Shown piece after piece: positions 45,321 to 56,068 of a DNA stretch of 64,000 bases. The stretch lies in NCBI RefSeq assembly GCF_904063055.1, contig NZ_CAJFCN010000001.1:496001-560000 (forward strand). Reading direction: 5' to 3'. Under the pieces are notes generated by a model. It searched no databases. It was not told the DNA's origin and saw only the letters and a program-made list of their open reading frames with translations. Both the position numbers and the translations under genes were made by a program. The stretch is from Pseudomonas paracarnis (GTDB taxonomy: Bacteria > Pseudomonadota > Gammaproteobacteria > Pseudomonadales > Pseudomonadaceae). Position 1 is the first letter of the stretch. Each line of letters opens with the position of its first letter.

Positions 45321-46240
45321 ACTTTCTCAACCTCCGGACGGCCCAGGATGCCGGTCGGACGGAACAACAACACCAGAACCAAAAGGCCGAACGCGACGAC
45401 GTCCTTGTACTGGTCACCGAAGATATCGGCGCCAAAGGCTTCGGCCACACCCAGCACCAGCCCGCCGAGCATGGCGCCCGGAATGCTGCCGATGCCGCCC
45501 AATACCGCTGCGGTAAAGGCCTTGAGGCCCACCAGGAAGCCGGCGTTGGGGTTGATCACGCCGTATTGCATGCTCAGCAACACGGCCGCCACGGCCGCCA
45601 GCGCAGCACCAATGACGAAGGTCAGGGCGATGATGTTGTTGGTGTTGATGCCCAGCAGGTTGGCCATCTTGATGTCTTCGGCGCAGGCCCGGCAGGCGCG
45701 GCCCAGACGGGAGCGAGAGATGAACAGCGTCAGGCCCAGCATGGCCACCAGGGTGACCACGAAAACCAGAATCTGCATGTACGAAATCAGCACTTCTTGT
45801 GCGCCACCCGGGCCGAAGGAGATGCTCCCCGGAATCAGGTTGGGAATGGACTTGTCCTTGGAGTCCTGGGACAGCAATACGGTGTTCTGCAGGAAAATCG
45901 ACATGCCGATGGCAGAAATCAGCGGGATCAAACGGTTGCTGCCACGCAAGGGACGGTAGGCAACCCGCTCGATGCTGTAGCCATAGGCACTGGTCACGAT
46001 GATCGACGCCAGGAACGCAGCGGTCATCAACAGCGGCAGGGAGTGGATCCCCATCATGGCCAGCCCGGCAAGGGCGATAAAGGCCACGTAGGAACCAATC
46101 ATGTACACCTCGCCATGGGCGAAGTTGATCATTCCAATGATGCCGTAAACCATTGTGTAGCCAATGGCTATCAAGGCATAGGTGCTGCCAATGGTCAGGC
46201 CATTAACCAGCTGTTGGAAAAAATGATAGATCTCAGGCAT
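45317..46240 (-). CDS. livH: Branched-chain amino acid ABC transporter permease LivH/BraD
   Basis: 307-residue inner-membrane permease. Motifs [35 protein letters not shown] and [18 protein letters not shown] are LivH signatures. A 227-base gap with a strong hairpin separates it from livK, which it follows in transcription. Confidence 0.95.
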
Positions 46241-46421
46241 TACAGCGCTCCTAAAAACCCGATACGCATTTCACTGGTGGAGTCATTTCCGGCTCGGTGC
46301 CCTGTTCTGTGACCAGGTTGCACAAAGCGTTTGCCAGCGAACCGCTGGTGACGGTTTTAAGATTTTCAGGTGAGCCAGCGCCCGGATCGCGGGTGACATG
46401 GCCCATAAACCTCGTAAAACA

Positions 46422-46447
46422 AAGCCCACTGCTTGCACAGTGGGCTT
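46422..46447 (-). terminator. Hairpin between livK and livH
   Basis: AAGCCCACTG (46422-46431) pairs perfectly with CAGTGGGCTT (46438-46447); on the reverse strand TTGTTTTACG follows. It lies 20 bases after the livK stop. A partial terminator here would give more binding protein than permease. Confidence 0.75.
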
Positions 46448-46467
46448 GTTGACCAGTAACGCCTGGC

Positions 46468-47595
46468 TTACTGAGGGGAAACTTCGGTTTTTGGTTTACC
46501 GAAGTGCCATTCGTAGACCACGAACTTGAAGTCCTTCAGGTCGCCCTTGGCGTCGAAGCTCAGGTCGCCCGTAGGGGTCTTGAAGGTACCGGCATGGATG
46601 GCCTCGGCCACTTTGGCGGTGTCTTCGCTCTTGGCGGCCTTGATACCGCCGGCAATGACCTCAACCGCCGAGTAGGCCGGGAACACGAACGGACCGGTTG
46701 GGTCCTGCTTGTTCTTGGCGAACTCTTCAACGATGGCTTTGTTGGCCGGGTCGGTGTCGAAGGACTTCGGCAGGGTCACCAGCAGGCCTTCGGATGCACC
46801 TTGGGCGATTTGCGAGATGGAGTCGTTGCCGACGCCTTCCGGGCCCATGAACTTGGCGTTCAGGCCTTTTTCCTTGGCTTGGCGCAGGATCAGGCCCAGC
46901 TCAGGGTGGTAGCCGCCGTAGTAGACGAAGTCGACGTTGGCTTGCTTGAGTTTCTGGATGATCGAGGAGAAGTCTTTGTCACCGGCGTTCAGGCCTTCGA
47001 AGACGGCAACCTTGGTGCCTTTTTCTTCAAGGGTCTTCTTCACGGCGCTGGCGATACCTTCACCGTATTGCTGCTTGTCGTGCAGGACGGCGACGATTTT
47101 CGGTTTCACGTGGTCGGCGATGTAGTTGCCGGCTGCCGGGCCTTGTGCGCTGTCCAGACCAATGGTGCGGAAGATCAGCTTGTAGCCACGGGAAGTGATT
47201 TCAGGGCTTGTGGCGGCCGGGGTAATCATGATGACGCCTTCGTCTTCATAAATATCCGACGCTGGCTGAGTGGAGCTGGAGCAGAGGTGGCCGACGACGA
47301 ACTTGACGCCATCATTGACCACTTTGTTGGCAACGGCCACGGCTTGCTTTGGATCGCAAGCGTCGTCGTATTCCTTGGCCTCAAGCATCTTGCCGTCTAC
47401 GCCGCCCTTGGCGTTGATGTCTGCGATGGCTTGCTTGGCACCCATGAATTGCATGTCGCCGTATTGCGTCACCGGACCGGTCTTGGGGCCGGCGATGCCG
47501 ATCTTGATGGTGTCGGCTGCGAACGAATGGCCGGCAACCCCAGCCAGGACCATAGCGGCAAACAGTTTGGAAATCTGCTTAGTAGCCTTATTCAT
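46468..47595 (-). CDS. livK: Branched-chain amino acid-binding periplasmic protein LivK/BraC
   Basis: 375 residues. Signal peptide ending in GVAGHSFA (residue 26). The mature part starts ADTIKIGIAGPKTGPVTQYGDMQFMGAKQAI, typical Leu/Ile/Val-binding protein; Cys pair at CDPKQA and HLCSSS (disulphide). First gene of the liv operon, with a 340-base upstream region that carries two short palindromes. Confidence 0.95.
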   Translation of the reverse strand: MNKATKQISKLFAAMVLAGVAGHSFAADTIKIGIAGPKTGPVTQYGDMQFMGAKQAIADINAKGGVDGKMLEAKEYDDACDPKQAVAVANKVVNDGVKFVVGHLCSSSTQPASDIYEDEGVIMITPAATSPEITSRGYKLIFRTIGLDSAQGPAAGNYIADHVKPKIVAVLHDKQQYGEGIASAVKKTLEEKGTKVAVFEGLNAGDKDFSSIIQKLKQANVDFVYYGGYHPELGLILRQAKEKGLNAKFMGPEGVGNDSISQIAQGASEGLLVTLPKSFDTDPANKAIVEEFAKNKQDPTGPFVFPAYSAVEVIAGGIKAAKSEDTAKVAEAIHAGTFKTPTGDLSFDAKGDLKDFKFVVYEWHFGKPKTEVSPQ

Positions 47596-47935
47596 AGTGC
47601 TCCACTCTTACTGTTGTATTTTTTATAGTTCTAGCGGCCTTGTGAGCTGCAGAACCGGATTAGATATCGCGGATATCCCCCCGGCATTGCCCTGGCAACT
47701 GTACCGGTACAGTGTAGAGCGCCGGTTGATCGCTTGAAAAGCTGGCAGCTGGGGGCAAAACCTGGGTGTGTCGCTTAAGTGAAAGAAAAAGACAGAATTG
47801 CGCCGGGTTGCTGATAGCTTTCAAGGCATTCCGTGGCTTTCCTGGCAGTTTCAATCGCTACTTCATTTGCTACTGGGTTTTTCTGCCTGAGCGACGGGGC
47901 TATGATTGCGCCGATTTTTTACTCAGGTGAATTCC
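47596..47935. other. 340-bp region upstream of livK and DUF2288
   Basis: No gene seen. It must contain the livK promoter (reverse) and the DUF2288 promoter (forward). Near livK are GATATCGCGGATATC (47663-47677) and the perfect palindrome ACTGTACCGGTACAGT (47698-47713). On the reverse strand TTGCCA and TATCCG lie 17 bases apart and are a possible -35/-10 for livK. The DUF2288 side ends with CTCAGGTG before its ATG. Confidence 0.45.
47698..47713. promoter_or_regulatory. Perfect palindrome upstream of livK, candidate operator
   Basis: ACTGTACCGGTACAGT is a perfect 16-base inverted repeat about 100 bases before the livK start, next to the possible -35 element. It is the size of a dimeric repressor or activator site (GntR/TetR-like). 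The protein that binds it is unknown. Confidence 0.4.
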
Positions 47936-47936
47936 C

Positions 47937-48239
47937 ATGACGCAAGAACCAAGCACCCTCTATGCCAAGCTGCTCGGTGAAACCGCCGAAATTTCCTGGA
48001 AGGAGCTTGAACCGTTCTTTGCCAAGGGTGCCCTATTGTGGGTCGATGCCGGCCTGGATTTGATCGAGGCCGCCGAAGGAATGGCCGAAGACAACCGTGA
48101 CAAAGTCGCCGCCTGGCTGGCTGCAGGCACCCTTGGCGAGGTGTCTGCGACGCGGGCATTAGACCTGGTGGAAGGGGATCCAAGCTTATGGGCTGTAGTG
48201 GTCTCGCCGTGGATCCTGATCCAGGAAAGGGCGCGGTAA
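47937..48239 (+). CDS. DUF2288 family protein
   Basis: 100 residues, cytosolic. Pattern LYAKLLGETAEISWKELEPFFAKGALLWVDAGLDLIEAA is characteristic of DUF2288. No catalytic motif is known. Alone in forward orientation. The spacing GAATTCCC before the ATG contains no strong ribosome site. Confidence 0.85.
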   Translation: MTQEPSTLYAKLLGETAEISWKELEPFFAKGALLWVDAGLDLIEAAEGMAEDNRDKVAAWLAAGTLGEVSATRALDLVEGDPSLWAVVVSPWILIQERAR

Positions 48240-48467
48240 TAATGGCGCGCACGAAAAAGGTGCGTATTTTTCACGGAGTGAAGTGTGTAGCCGAGTAACC
48301 GCTCAACGCGTGATGGCACCTTGCCGTAGAGAAAGGTCACAGCCGAGGGTGACGTAAGCGTCACGGGAACAGTTGAGGGCAGAAGGAATGAGTGGGGCAA
48401 TTGTTTCCGGGTATGACGCGGCGTGAAGAGAAGCAACGATCACACCACCACTCCCCGTGCCCGGGTC

Positions 48468-50729
48468 TCAGCGAATCGGCCTGACAATAGAAGGCGAGCC
48501 GATACGCCCTGGCGCCGGGTCTTTTGGCTGCGCAGCGTCGTTGCCTTCCACGCTTGGCAGATATAACGGATTGCGCATGGCAATGCCCTGCATCACGCCG
48601 ATGATGTCATCGAAAGGCACCGCCGGGCTGAGCAGGTAGCCCTGGATGTAGTCGCAGCCATGCTTGAGCAGCAGCTCGAACTGCGCCTGGGTTTCCACGC
48701 CCTCGGTGACCACCTGCAAGTGCAGGGTGTGGGCCATGCCAATAATCGCCTGGACAATTTCACTGTCTGCGGTGGACTTGGGGATGTCCTGGATAAACGA
48801 GCGGTCGATCTTCAAAGTGTTGAGCGGCAAGCGCTTGAGGTAAGCCAGCGACGAATAGCCGGTGCCGAAGTCATCAATGGCCAGCGACACACCCAGGGCG
48901 CGGATCTGCCGCAACAGCGCCAAGGTACTGCTGATGTTGCCCATCAACGCGTTTTCAGTGACTTCCAGTTCCAGGCGGTTGGTGCCTATGCCGGCGAAGC
49001 GCAGGGCGTCTTCGATTTCATCGGCCAGTTCGTCACGCGCCAGGTTCAGCGCCGAGCAATTCACGGCCATGATCAGCTCGGTGTAGCCCCGGTCAGACAA
49101 CAGGCTCAGGTCGTGACAGGCCTGACGCAATACCCAGTGGTCCAGCTCGGCGATCAGTCCGTTGTTCTCGGCGATGCCGATAAAGCGGTCCGGGGCCAGT
49201 AGCCCGTGTTGGGGGTGCTGCCAGCGCACCAGGGCTTCCAGGCGTGTGACCTTGCCCAGTTTCATGTCAAAGATCGGTTGATAAAACAGCACCAGCTGGC
49301 TGCGCGTACGCAAGGCGGCGCGCAGTTCTTCTTCCAGTTGCAGCTCAAGAAAGGCACGGGTTTTAAGGTTGGAACTGAAGAAGTTCAAACAATTGCGCCC
49401 CGCATCCTTGGATTGGTACAGCGCCAGGTCGGCGGTTTTCAGCAGCTCTTCGCAGGTGTGGCCGTCCTCGGGGAACAGGCTGATACCGATACTGGTGGTC
49501 ATCACCATGCGTCGGCCGGCCAGTTCGATGGGCTCTTTCATCTTCTGCATGATGCGCTGGGCCATGTGCCGGGCTTCGTCGCGGTGATGAATATTGACCA
49601 GGATGCAGAACTCATCGCCGCCAAAGCGTGCCACTACATCTTCATGGCTGCGTATCGAGCCCTTGATATGCCCGGCGAGCACTGTGAGCAACTGGTCGCC
49701 CGCGTCATGGCCCAGGCTGTCGTTGATACGCTTGAAATGGTCGATATCAAGGAAGATCACCGCCAGCATGCCTTGGCTGCGGGTTTTTTGCGCGACTTTT
49801 TCCGCAAAGATCTGATTGAAACCACGGCGGTTAAGCAGGCTGGTCAATGCGTCGAAGTGGGCCACTTGTTGCAGCGAAGCGCGGGCCTGGTCGAGTTCGC
49901 TGAGCAGCGCGTTGACCCGACGCAGGTCACGCTCCTTGTGTTGCAACTTCTTGTCGGCCAGGGCTGCGCTGATGCTGCTGCCGATTACCAGCAAGGTGAT
50001 CATGGCGACCGACAGGCCCAGTTGAATCGGGTTGTTATCCGCCGGTAACGAAAGATCCGCGCCACTGGGCACCAGCATTTGCATAGCCGCCATGCCGGTG
50101 AAGTGCATGCTCAGAATCCCGGCGCCCAGCACCAGGCTGGCGGCGTATTTGAGCAGTTGGTGAAACACGCCGGCACCGTTGCGCAGGTAACTGGACAGCA
50201 ACAATGCGGCCAGGCTGGCGCCCATGGCAATCGCCACCGAGGCCAAAAACAGCCGTGTTTCGAAGTACACCTGGGCCTGGGAGCGCATGGCTGACATGCC
50301 CACGTAGTGCATCAACGCGATACCCAGCCCCATCCACACCGAAGCCACCAGGTACTGATGAAAGCGCAGGTGGGTATGACTGAGGGTCTGCATGGCAAGC
50401 AACGAGGCGATCAGGGCGATCAGCAGCGAGGCGAACGTCATGATCAGTTCGTAGTGAATGGCGATGGGGGCCTGGAAGGCCAGCATGCTGATGAAGTGGG
50501 TCGACCAGATGCCGCCTGCCAGGCAACCGGCACCCAGCCAGCGCCAATGGCGGCGGGCGGTGGGGTCTTCGACATGGCCCACACGTTCGGCCATGTCCAG
50601 GGTACCGAAACCCGCCGCGCAGGCGACCAGGTACGCCAGCAGCACCAGAAACGGGTTATGACTGCAGTTGAGCAATAAATGCCCGCTGTCTGGAAGGTCG
50701 GTAAAAAAATGCTGCCCCAGCCATTCCAT
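48468..50729 (-). CDS. mucR: MHYT-GGDEF-EAL cyclic-di-GMP protein (MucR-like)
   Basis: 753 residues. N-terminal MHYT membrane sensor with seven hydrophobic segments and the metal-binding motifs STHFISM, LMHYVGM and SMHFTGM. Then a GGDEF domain with intact RFGGDEF; the inhibitory RxxD site is lost (SHED). Then an EAL domain with intact EALVRW and DDFGTGYSSLAYLKRLP. Both making and breaking of c-di-GMP are possible. MHYT senses NO, CO or O2 by proposal. In P. aeruginosa MucR controls alginate via Alg44; intact GGDEF favours MucR over NbdA. The name is therefore a likely ortholog call. Confidence 0.85.
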   Translation of the reverse strand: MEWLGQHFFTDLPDSGHLLLNCSHNPFLVLLAYLVACAAGFGTLDMAERVGHVEDPTARRHWRWLGAGCLAGGIWSTHFISMLAFQAPIAIHYELIMTFASLLIALIASLLAMQTLSHTHLRFHQYLVASVWMGLGIALMHYVGMSAMRSQAQVYFETRLFLASVAIAMGASLAALLLSSYLRNGAGVFHQLLKYAASLVLGAGILSMHFTGMAAMQMLVPSGADLSLPADNNPIQLGLSVAMITLLVIGSSISAALADKKLQHKERDLRRVNALLSELDQARASLQQVAHFDALTSLLNRRGFNQIFAEKVAQKTRSQGMLAVIFLDIDHFKRINDSLGHDAGDQLLTVLAGHIKGSIRSHEDVVARFGGDEFCILVNIHHRDEARHMAQRIMQKMKEPIELAGRRMVMTTSIGISLFPEDGHTCEELLKTADLALYQSKDAGRNCLNFFSSNLKTRAFLELQLEEELRAALRTRSQLVLFYQPIFDMKLGKVTRLEALVRWQHPQHGLLAPDRFIGIAENNGLIAELDHWVLRQACHDLSLLSDRGYTELIMAVNCSALNLARDELADEIEDALRFAGIGTNRLELEVTENALMGNISSTLALLRQIRALGVSLAIDDFGTGYSSLAYLKRLPLNTLKIDRSFIQDIPKSTADSEIVQAIIGMAHTLHLQVVTEGVETQAQFELLLKHGCDYIQGYLLSPAVPFDDIIGVMQGIAMRNPLYLPSVEGNDAAQPKDPAPGRIGSPSIVRPIR

Positions 50730-50868
50730 AGCTTATCCCGTCACAGAGCCATGTCACTGCCAGCGGCGATGACCTATGAGGTCGAGTATAGAAGTCTCTC
50801 GAGATTTGCCATGAGTAATGGCGTTTTGATCTCAAATTATTTTGATATGCCGTCCATAGCGTTTGGTG

Positions 50869-51237
50869 CTAAGCGCTGATGGGCAGGTCGAGTTCGAAGT
50901 GCGGGGCCTCCAACGGGGCCAGGCCGAATGCGGCACGGGCGGCGTCGCAATCGACATTTTGCACGCCCTGGCTCCAGGACGCCTCGAACTCGCGACACAC
51001 GCTGGAGCGCTGCTCATAAATTGAGCAGCTGGTGGCCTGTCCGACTTCACCTTCAAGGCTGCAACACCGTGCCGGTTTGCGGTCGGTGCCGATCATCGCC
51101 ACGCGGCTGGGGTTGATCTGCACCACCAGGTCATCGGGCACCGTGCCCCCGGACGAGGCGCACTCACCCCAAAAGAAGGACACGCGAAAGTGTGAACAGC
51201 AGGCACCGCAATTCAGACACGGACTGGCTTCGGACAT
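50869..51237 (-). CDS. YkgJ-type cysteine cluster protein
   Basis: About 122 residues from the ATG at 51237 (MSEASPCLNCG); an ATG 9 bases upstream is also possible. Cys-rich: CLNCGACCSHF at the N terminus, then RCCSLEGEVG, TSCSIYEQRSSVCREFEASW. This CxxCxxCC pattern defines YkgJ/DUF3462 family proteins, presumed to bind zinc or an iron-sulphur cluster. Function unknown. Confidence 0.85.
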   Translation of the reverse strand: MSEASPCLNCGACCSHFRVSFFWGECASSGGTVPDDLVVQINPSRVAMIGTDRKPARCCSLEGEVGQATSCSIYEQRSSVCREFEASWSQGVQNVDCDAARAAFGLAPLEAPHFELDLPISA

Positions 51238-51489
51238 GGGCGTCATCAATAAGAAAGTAGGGTGGGGGTGTTACAGGAAGGCTCGCCATTCTATCCGTGC
51301 CATGGCCGTTGGGAAGGGGGGTACGCACTTATATTTTCGTGGGACAAATCCCCGTGTTGCCGGCTGAAATCATGCCCTATCAGCTTTACGAATCATTACA
51401 GACAACCCCGCCTTACCTGACTATGTTGCAGGTACCGGGCAGGATGCATCGGGCATCACAGCTCTCATAACAATAAAAGAGACGGACCC

Positions 51490-52836
51490 ATGCAGAACTC
51501 GACCCAAGCGGCGAATGCCTGGCGCATTCTGTTCCTGCTGTTCCTGGCCAACCTGTTCAACTTCTTCGATCGCACCATCCCCGCGATTATCATCGAGCCG
51601 ATCCGCATGGAATGGCACTTGAGCGACTTTCAGCTCGGTATCATCGGCACCGCCTTTACCATCGTCTACGCCATTGCCGGGCTACCGCTCGGGCGCCTGG
51701 CCGACACCGGCTCACGCAGCAAGTTGATGGGCTGGGGCTTGTTCGCCTGGAGCGGGCTGACGGCGGTTAACGGCATGGTCGGCAGTTTCTGGACCTTCCT
51801 GCTGGTGCGCATGGGCATTGGCATCGGCGAAGCCAGCTATGCACCCGCGGCCAATTCGCTGATTGGCGACCTCTTTCCCGCCCACCGCCGTGCCCGAGCC
51901 ATGGGGATTTTCATGCTTGGCCTGCCGTTGGGCCTGTTGCTGGCGTTCTTTACCATCGGTGCGATGGTCAAGGCGTTCGACAGCTGGCGCGCGCCCTTCT
52001 TTATCGCAGCGGTGCCGGGGCTGATCCTGGCGGTGTTTATGTTCTACATAAAAGAACCCAAGCGCGGCGCGGCGGAAACCGTGCAGGTCTCCCAGGCGCG
52101 CGTCGACCGCCCGATCCGCCGCGTGCTGGCCGTGCCGACCTTCCTGTGGCTGGTGCTGGCCGGGCTGTGCTTTAACTTTGCCACCTATGCGTGCAACTCA
52201 TTCCTGGTGCCGATGCTGCAACGCTATTTCCTCATGCCGTTGCAGGACGCGGCCGTCGCGACGGGCGTCATTGTCGGCCTGACCGGCTTGGTGGGCCTGA
52301 CGCTGGGCGGCTGGATTGCCGACAAGATTCATCAGCGGGTCGCCAATGGTCGATTGTTGTTTGCCGCCTTCAGCTTGATCATCTCCACGGGCACCACCGC
52401 CTGGGCATTGCATGCCGGGCGCGTCGAAATCGGGGTGTTTGTCGCGCTGTTCAGTGTGGGCTGGTTGTTTGCCTACAACTTCTATACCTGCGTGTATACC
52501 GCGATCCAGGACGTGGTCGAACCGCGTTTGCGCGCGACGGCGATGGCGCTGTTCTTTGCTGGGCTGTATTTGCTCGGCGGTGGCATGGGGCCGGTGGTGG
52601 TTGGGGCGCTGTCCGATCACTTTGCCCATTCGGCGATGTATGCGGCCGGGGCGCAGCAGATGACCGAGGCTTATAAAGCGGTGGGCTTGCATGACGCCAT
52701 GTACCTGATTCCGGTAGCGCTGTTCTTGACCATGCTTTTTCTGTTCCAGGCCTCGCGCAGTTTTGTGCGTGATGCCAAGCGGATGAAGGAAGGGTTGAGT
52801 GCGGTTGAGGTGCCGGCAACTGCGGTAACGGCGTGA
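51490..52836 (+). CDS. MFS transporter (Spinster-like)
   Basis: 448-residue inner-membrane protein with 12 predicted helices. Start MQNSTQAANAWRILFLLFLANLFNFFDRTIPA, with the MFS loop GRLADTGSRSKLM between helices 2 and 3. The pattern LFNFFDRTI...IIEPIRMEW fits the Spinster/glycerophosphate-like branch. Substrate unknown. Preceded by a 240-base gap without a gene. Convergent with rapA across a repeat and a bidirectional terminator. Confidence 0.85.
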   Translation: MQNSTQAANAWRILFLLFLANLFNFFDRTIPAIIIEPIRMEWHLSDFQLGIIGTAFTIVYAIAGLPLGRLADTGSRSKLMGWGLFAWSGLTAVNGMVGSFWTFLLVRMGIGIGEASYAPAANSLIGDLFPAHRRARAMGIFMLGLPLGLLLAFFTIGAMVKAFDSWRAPFFIAAVPGLILAVFMFYIKEPKRGAAETVQVSQARVDRPIRRVLAVPTFLWLVLAGLCFNFATYACNSFLVPMLQRYFLMPLQDAAVATGVIVGLTGLVGLTLGGWIADKIHQRVANGRLLFAAFSLIISTGTTAWALHAGRVEIGVFVALFSVGWLFAYNFYTCVYTAIQDVVEPRLRATAMALFFAGLYLLGGGMGPVVVGALSDHFAHSAMYAAGAQQMTEAYKAVGLHDAMYLIPVALFLTMLFLFQASRSFVRDAKRMKEGLSAVEVPATAVTA

Positions 52837-52844
52837 GACCGAGT

Positions 52845-52955
52845 GATCGTTCCCATGCTCTGCGTGGGAACGCCGCTCTGGACGCTCTGCGTCCGCTTTA
52901 AAGTCGTGACGCAGAGCGTCACATGATGCATTCCCACGCAGAACGTGGGAACGAT
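52845..52955. repeat. 111-bp palindromic intergenic repeat, copy 2
   Basis: GATCGTTCCCATGCTCTGCG ... CGCAGAACGTGGGAACGATC with an inner palindrome around GACGCTCTGCGTC. Same family as 5864-5970. It lies between convergent MFS and rapA genes. Confidence 0.85.
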
Positions 52956-52959
52956 CTCT

Positions 52960-52987
52960 AAAAAGGCCCGCACTAAGCGGGCCTTTT
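52960..52987. terminator. Bidirectional terminator, MFS gene and rapA
   Basis: AAAAAGGCCCGC, loop ACTAA, GCGGGCCTTTT. GC stem flanked by A and T runs; serves both convergent genes. Confidence 0.85.
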
Positions 52988-53002
52988 ACGTTCAGCGGTT
53001 TA

Positions 53003-55849
53003 TCAACCTGCCACCAGCACCCGAATCGCTTCCAGTCGCAGTGCCGCTTTATCGAGCATGGCCAGGCCTTGCTCGCGCTGGTTGCGCAAGGCGACCAGCT
53101 CGCTGTCACGCACGGTCGGGTTGACCGCTTGCAACGCGGTCAGGCGCGCCAGCTCTTCGTCAGTGTCTGCCGCGAGGCGACGCTTGGCTTCGGCGACACG
53201 CTCGGCGTGACGCGGGGCGATCTTCTCTTCACCGGCGTTGATGCGCGGGGTGAGTTGGTCGCGCTGCGCCTGCACGAATTTGTTCGCGCTGGCCCGTGGC
53301 ACGCTTTCCAGCTGGTCATTCAAGGTCACGAACGACACGCGGCCCGACAAATCATTGCCGTTGGCATCCAGCAGGCAGCGCAAGGCGGCCGGTGGCAGGT
53401 AGCGGCCCAGTTGCAGGGAGCGCGGGGCGACCACTTCGCTGACATATAGCAGTTCAAGCAATACGGTGCCTGGCTTGAGCGCCTTGTTCTTGATCAGCGC
53501 CACGGCGGTGTTGCCCATGGAACCGGACAGCACCAGGTCCATGCCGCCCTGCACCATCGGGTGTTCCCAGGTGATGAACTGCATGTCTTCGCGCGACAGC
53601 GCCTGGTTACGGTCGTAGGTAATGGTCACACCTTCGTCGTCGCCCAGGGGGAAGCTGGCGTCGAGCATTTTTTCGCTGGGCTTGAGGATCAGCGCGTTTT
53701 CCGAATGGTCTTCGCTGTCGATGCCGAACGCGTCGAACAGGGTTTCCATGTAGATCGGCAGGGCGAACTGGTCGTCTTGTTCGAGGATGTCCTCGACCAG
53801 GGCATCGCCTTCGCCGGCGCCGCCGGAATTGAGCTCCAGCAAACGGTCCCGACCGGTGTGCAGCTCCTGCTCCAGACGCTCGCGCTCGGCGCGGGCTTCG
53901 TCGATCAGGGCTTGCCACTCGCCGTCATCGGCGGCTTCCAGCAAGGGCAGCAGGCGCGGGCCGAACTGATGCTGCAAGGCGTTACCGGTCGGGCAGGTGT
54001 TGAGGAAGGCATTGAGCGCTTCGTGGTACCACTGGAACAGGCGTTCTTGCGGGCTGGTTTCCAGGTACGGCACGTGCAGTTCGATCACGTGTTTCTGGCC
54101 GATCCGGTCCAGGCGCCCGATGCGCTGTTCCAGCAGGTCGGGGTGGGACGGCAGGTCGAACAGCACCAGGTGATGGGAAAACTGGAAGTTGCGGCCTTCA
54201 CTGCCGATTTCCGAGCAGATCAGCACCTGGGCGCCGAACTCTTCATCGGCAAAGTAAGCGGCGGCGCGGTCACGCTCGAGGATGTTCATGCCTTCGTGGA
54301 ACACCGTGGCCGGGATGCCGGAGCGCACGCGCAGGGCGTCTTCCAGGTCCATGGCGGTTTCGGCGTGGGCGCAGATCACCAAAACCTTGGTGCGCTTGAG
54401 CATTTTCAGCTGGTCGATCAGCCACTCGACCCGCGGGTCGAAGCGCCACCAGCGGTTCTCTTCCTCGACATCCGGTTGCGCCTGGAAGCTGACTTCCGGG
54501 TACAGCTCGGCGTGTTCGCCCAGGGGCAGTTCGAGGTATTCGTCCGGGTTCGGCAGCGGGTAGGCGTGCAGCTTGCGCTCAGGGAAGCCTTGCACCGCGG
54601 CACGGGTGTTGCGAAACAGCACGCGGCCGGTACCGTGGCGGTCGAGCAGTTCACGCACCAGGCGGGCACTGGCTTCGCTGTCGCCATCGTTGACGGCGGT
54701 GAGCAGGGCTTCACCTTCGTCACCGAGGAAGCCTTGAATGGTCTTGTGCGCGGTTGGCGACAGGCGGCCCTTGTCCAGCAGCTCCTGCACGGCTTCGGCC
54801 ACCGGGCGATAGTTTTCGCTCTCGGCGCGGAAGGCTTGCAGATCGTGGAAGCGGTTCGGGTCCAGCAGGCGCAGGCGCGCAAAATGGCTGTCCTGGCCCA
54901 GTTGTTCCGGGGTGGCGGTCAGCAGCAGCACGCCTGGAATTACTTCGGCCAGTTGTTCGACCAGCGAGTATTCGGCGCTGGCCTTGTCTTCGTGCCATAC
55001 CAGGTGGTGGGCTTCGTCGACCACCAGCAAGTCCCAGCCAGCGGCGAACAGCGCGTCCTGGGCCTTCTCGTCGTCCACCAGCCATTCCAGCGCAACGAGT
55101 GCAAGCTGGGTGTCTTCGAACGGGTTGGTGGCATCGCTTTCGATAAAGCGCTCTTCATCGAACAGCGCAACCTGCAGGTTGAAGCGGCGGCGCATTTCCA
55201 CCAGCCATTGGTGCTGCAGGTTTTCCGGAACCAGGATCAGTACGCGGCTGGCACGGCCCGAAAGCAGTTGGCGATGGATCACCAGGCCCGCTTCGATGGT
55301 CTTGCCCAGGCCCACTTCGTCCGCCAGCAACACGCGTGGCGCGATACGGTCAGCGACTTCGCGGGCGATGTGCAGTTGGTGGGCAATCGGTTGGGCGCGT
55401 ACGCCACCCAGGCCCCACAGCGAGGACTGCAACTGGCGGCTGGTGTGTTCCAGGGTGTGGTAGCGCAGCGAGAACCACGCCAGCGGGTCAATCTGCCCGG
55501 CGAACAGACGGTCACTGGCCAGGCGGAACTGGATGAAGTTGGACAGTTGGGTTTCCGGCAGGGTGACCTGCTCGTTCTGCCCATTGAGGCCGTGGTAGAC
55601 CAGCAGGCCATCGACGTCGTCGACTTCCTGTACGGTCATTTTCCAGCCTTCGAAATGGGTGATGGTGTCACCCGGCGAAAACCTCACGCGAGTGAGGGGC
55701 GCATTCCGTAGCGCATACTGGCGAGTGTCGCCAGTGGCCGGATAGAGCACGGTCAACAAGCGGCCGTCCTGTGCCAGAACGGTGCCTAACCCCAGCTCTG
55801 CTTCGCTGTCACTAATCCAGCGTTGCCCCGGTTGATACTGCTGCGCCAT
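53003..55849 (-). CDS. rapA: RNA polymerase-associated ATPase RapA (HepA)
   Basis: 948-residue SWI2/SNF2 ATPase that binds core RNA polymerase and recycles stalled enzyme. Start [22 protein letters not shown] is the RapA N terminus (Tudor-like). Walker [19 protein letters not shown] box [10 protein letters not shown], motif [12 protein letters not shown], motif [16 protein letters not shown]. Length matches E. coli RapA (968). Confidence 0.97.
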   Translation of the reverse strand: MAQQYQPGQRWISDSEAELGLGTVLAQDGRLLTVLYPATGDTRQYALRNAPLTRVRFSPGDTITHFEGWKMTVQEVDDVDGLLVYHGLNGQNEQVTLPETQLSNFIQFRLASDRLFAGQIDPLAWFSLRYHTLEHTSRQLQSSLWGLGGVRAQPIAHQLHIAREVADRIAPRVLLADEVGLGKTIEAGLVIHRQLLSGRASRVLILVPENLQHQWLVEMRRRFNLQVALFDEERFIESDATNPFEDTQLALVALEWLVDDEKAQDALFAAGWDLLVVDEAHHLVWHEDKASAEYSLVEQLAEVIPGVLLLTATPEQLGQDSHFARLRLLDPNRFHDLQAFRAESENYRPVAEAVQELLDKGRLSPTAHKTIQGFLGDEGEALLTAVNDGDSEASARLVRELLDRHGTGRVLFRNTRAAVQGFPERKLHAYPLPNPDEYLELPLGEHAELYPEVSFQAQPDVEEENRWWRFDPRVEWLIDQLKMLKRTKVLVICAHAETAMDLEDALRVRSGIPATVFHEGMNILERDRAAAYFADEEFGAQVLICSEIGSEGRNFQFSHHLVLFDLPSHPDLLEQRIGRLDRIGQKHVIELHVPYLETSPQERLFQWYHEALNAFLNTCPTGNALQHQFGPRLLPLLEAADDGEWQALIDEARAERERLEQELHTGRDRLLELNSGGAGEGDALVEDILEQDDQFALPIYMETLFDAFGIDSEDHSENALILKPSEKMLDASFPLGDDEGVTITYDRNQALSREDMQFITWEHPMVQGGMDLVLSGSMGNTAVALIKNKALKPGTVLLELLYVSEVVAPRSLQLGRYLPPAALRCLLDANGNDLSGRVSFVTLNDQLESVPRASANKFVQAQRDQLTPRINAGEEKIAPRHAERVAEAKRRLAADTDEELARLTALQAVNPTVRDSELVALRNQREQGLAMLDKAALRLEAIRVLVAG

Positions 55850-56068
55850 GCTGCCTGACTCCCGCCGTGAAAAAGCCGACTATGTTAACGGAACACGGCC
55901 CGGCGCCCAAGAACTCTGACAAAAACTACGCTGTTTGTACGGGCCGGCGGAAATTGAATCGACGGATGGCGGGCACTTGAGAGTGTCGACTGAGTCACAG
56001 CTTGGCACGCGGGTGCTCAAGTCGCCCTGCCACCCGCCGACAGCCTGTTGATCAGGAGAATAATTATC

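Noticed and set aside
53561-55711. 716-codon open frame antisense to rapA
   Set aside because: It lies fully inside rapA on the opposite strand. Its composition follows from high-GC codon use of rapA, and no motif or ribosome site is seen.
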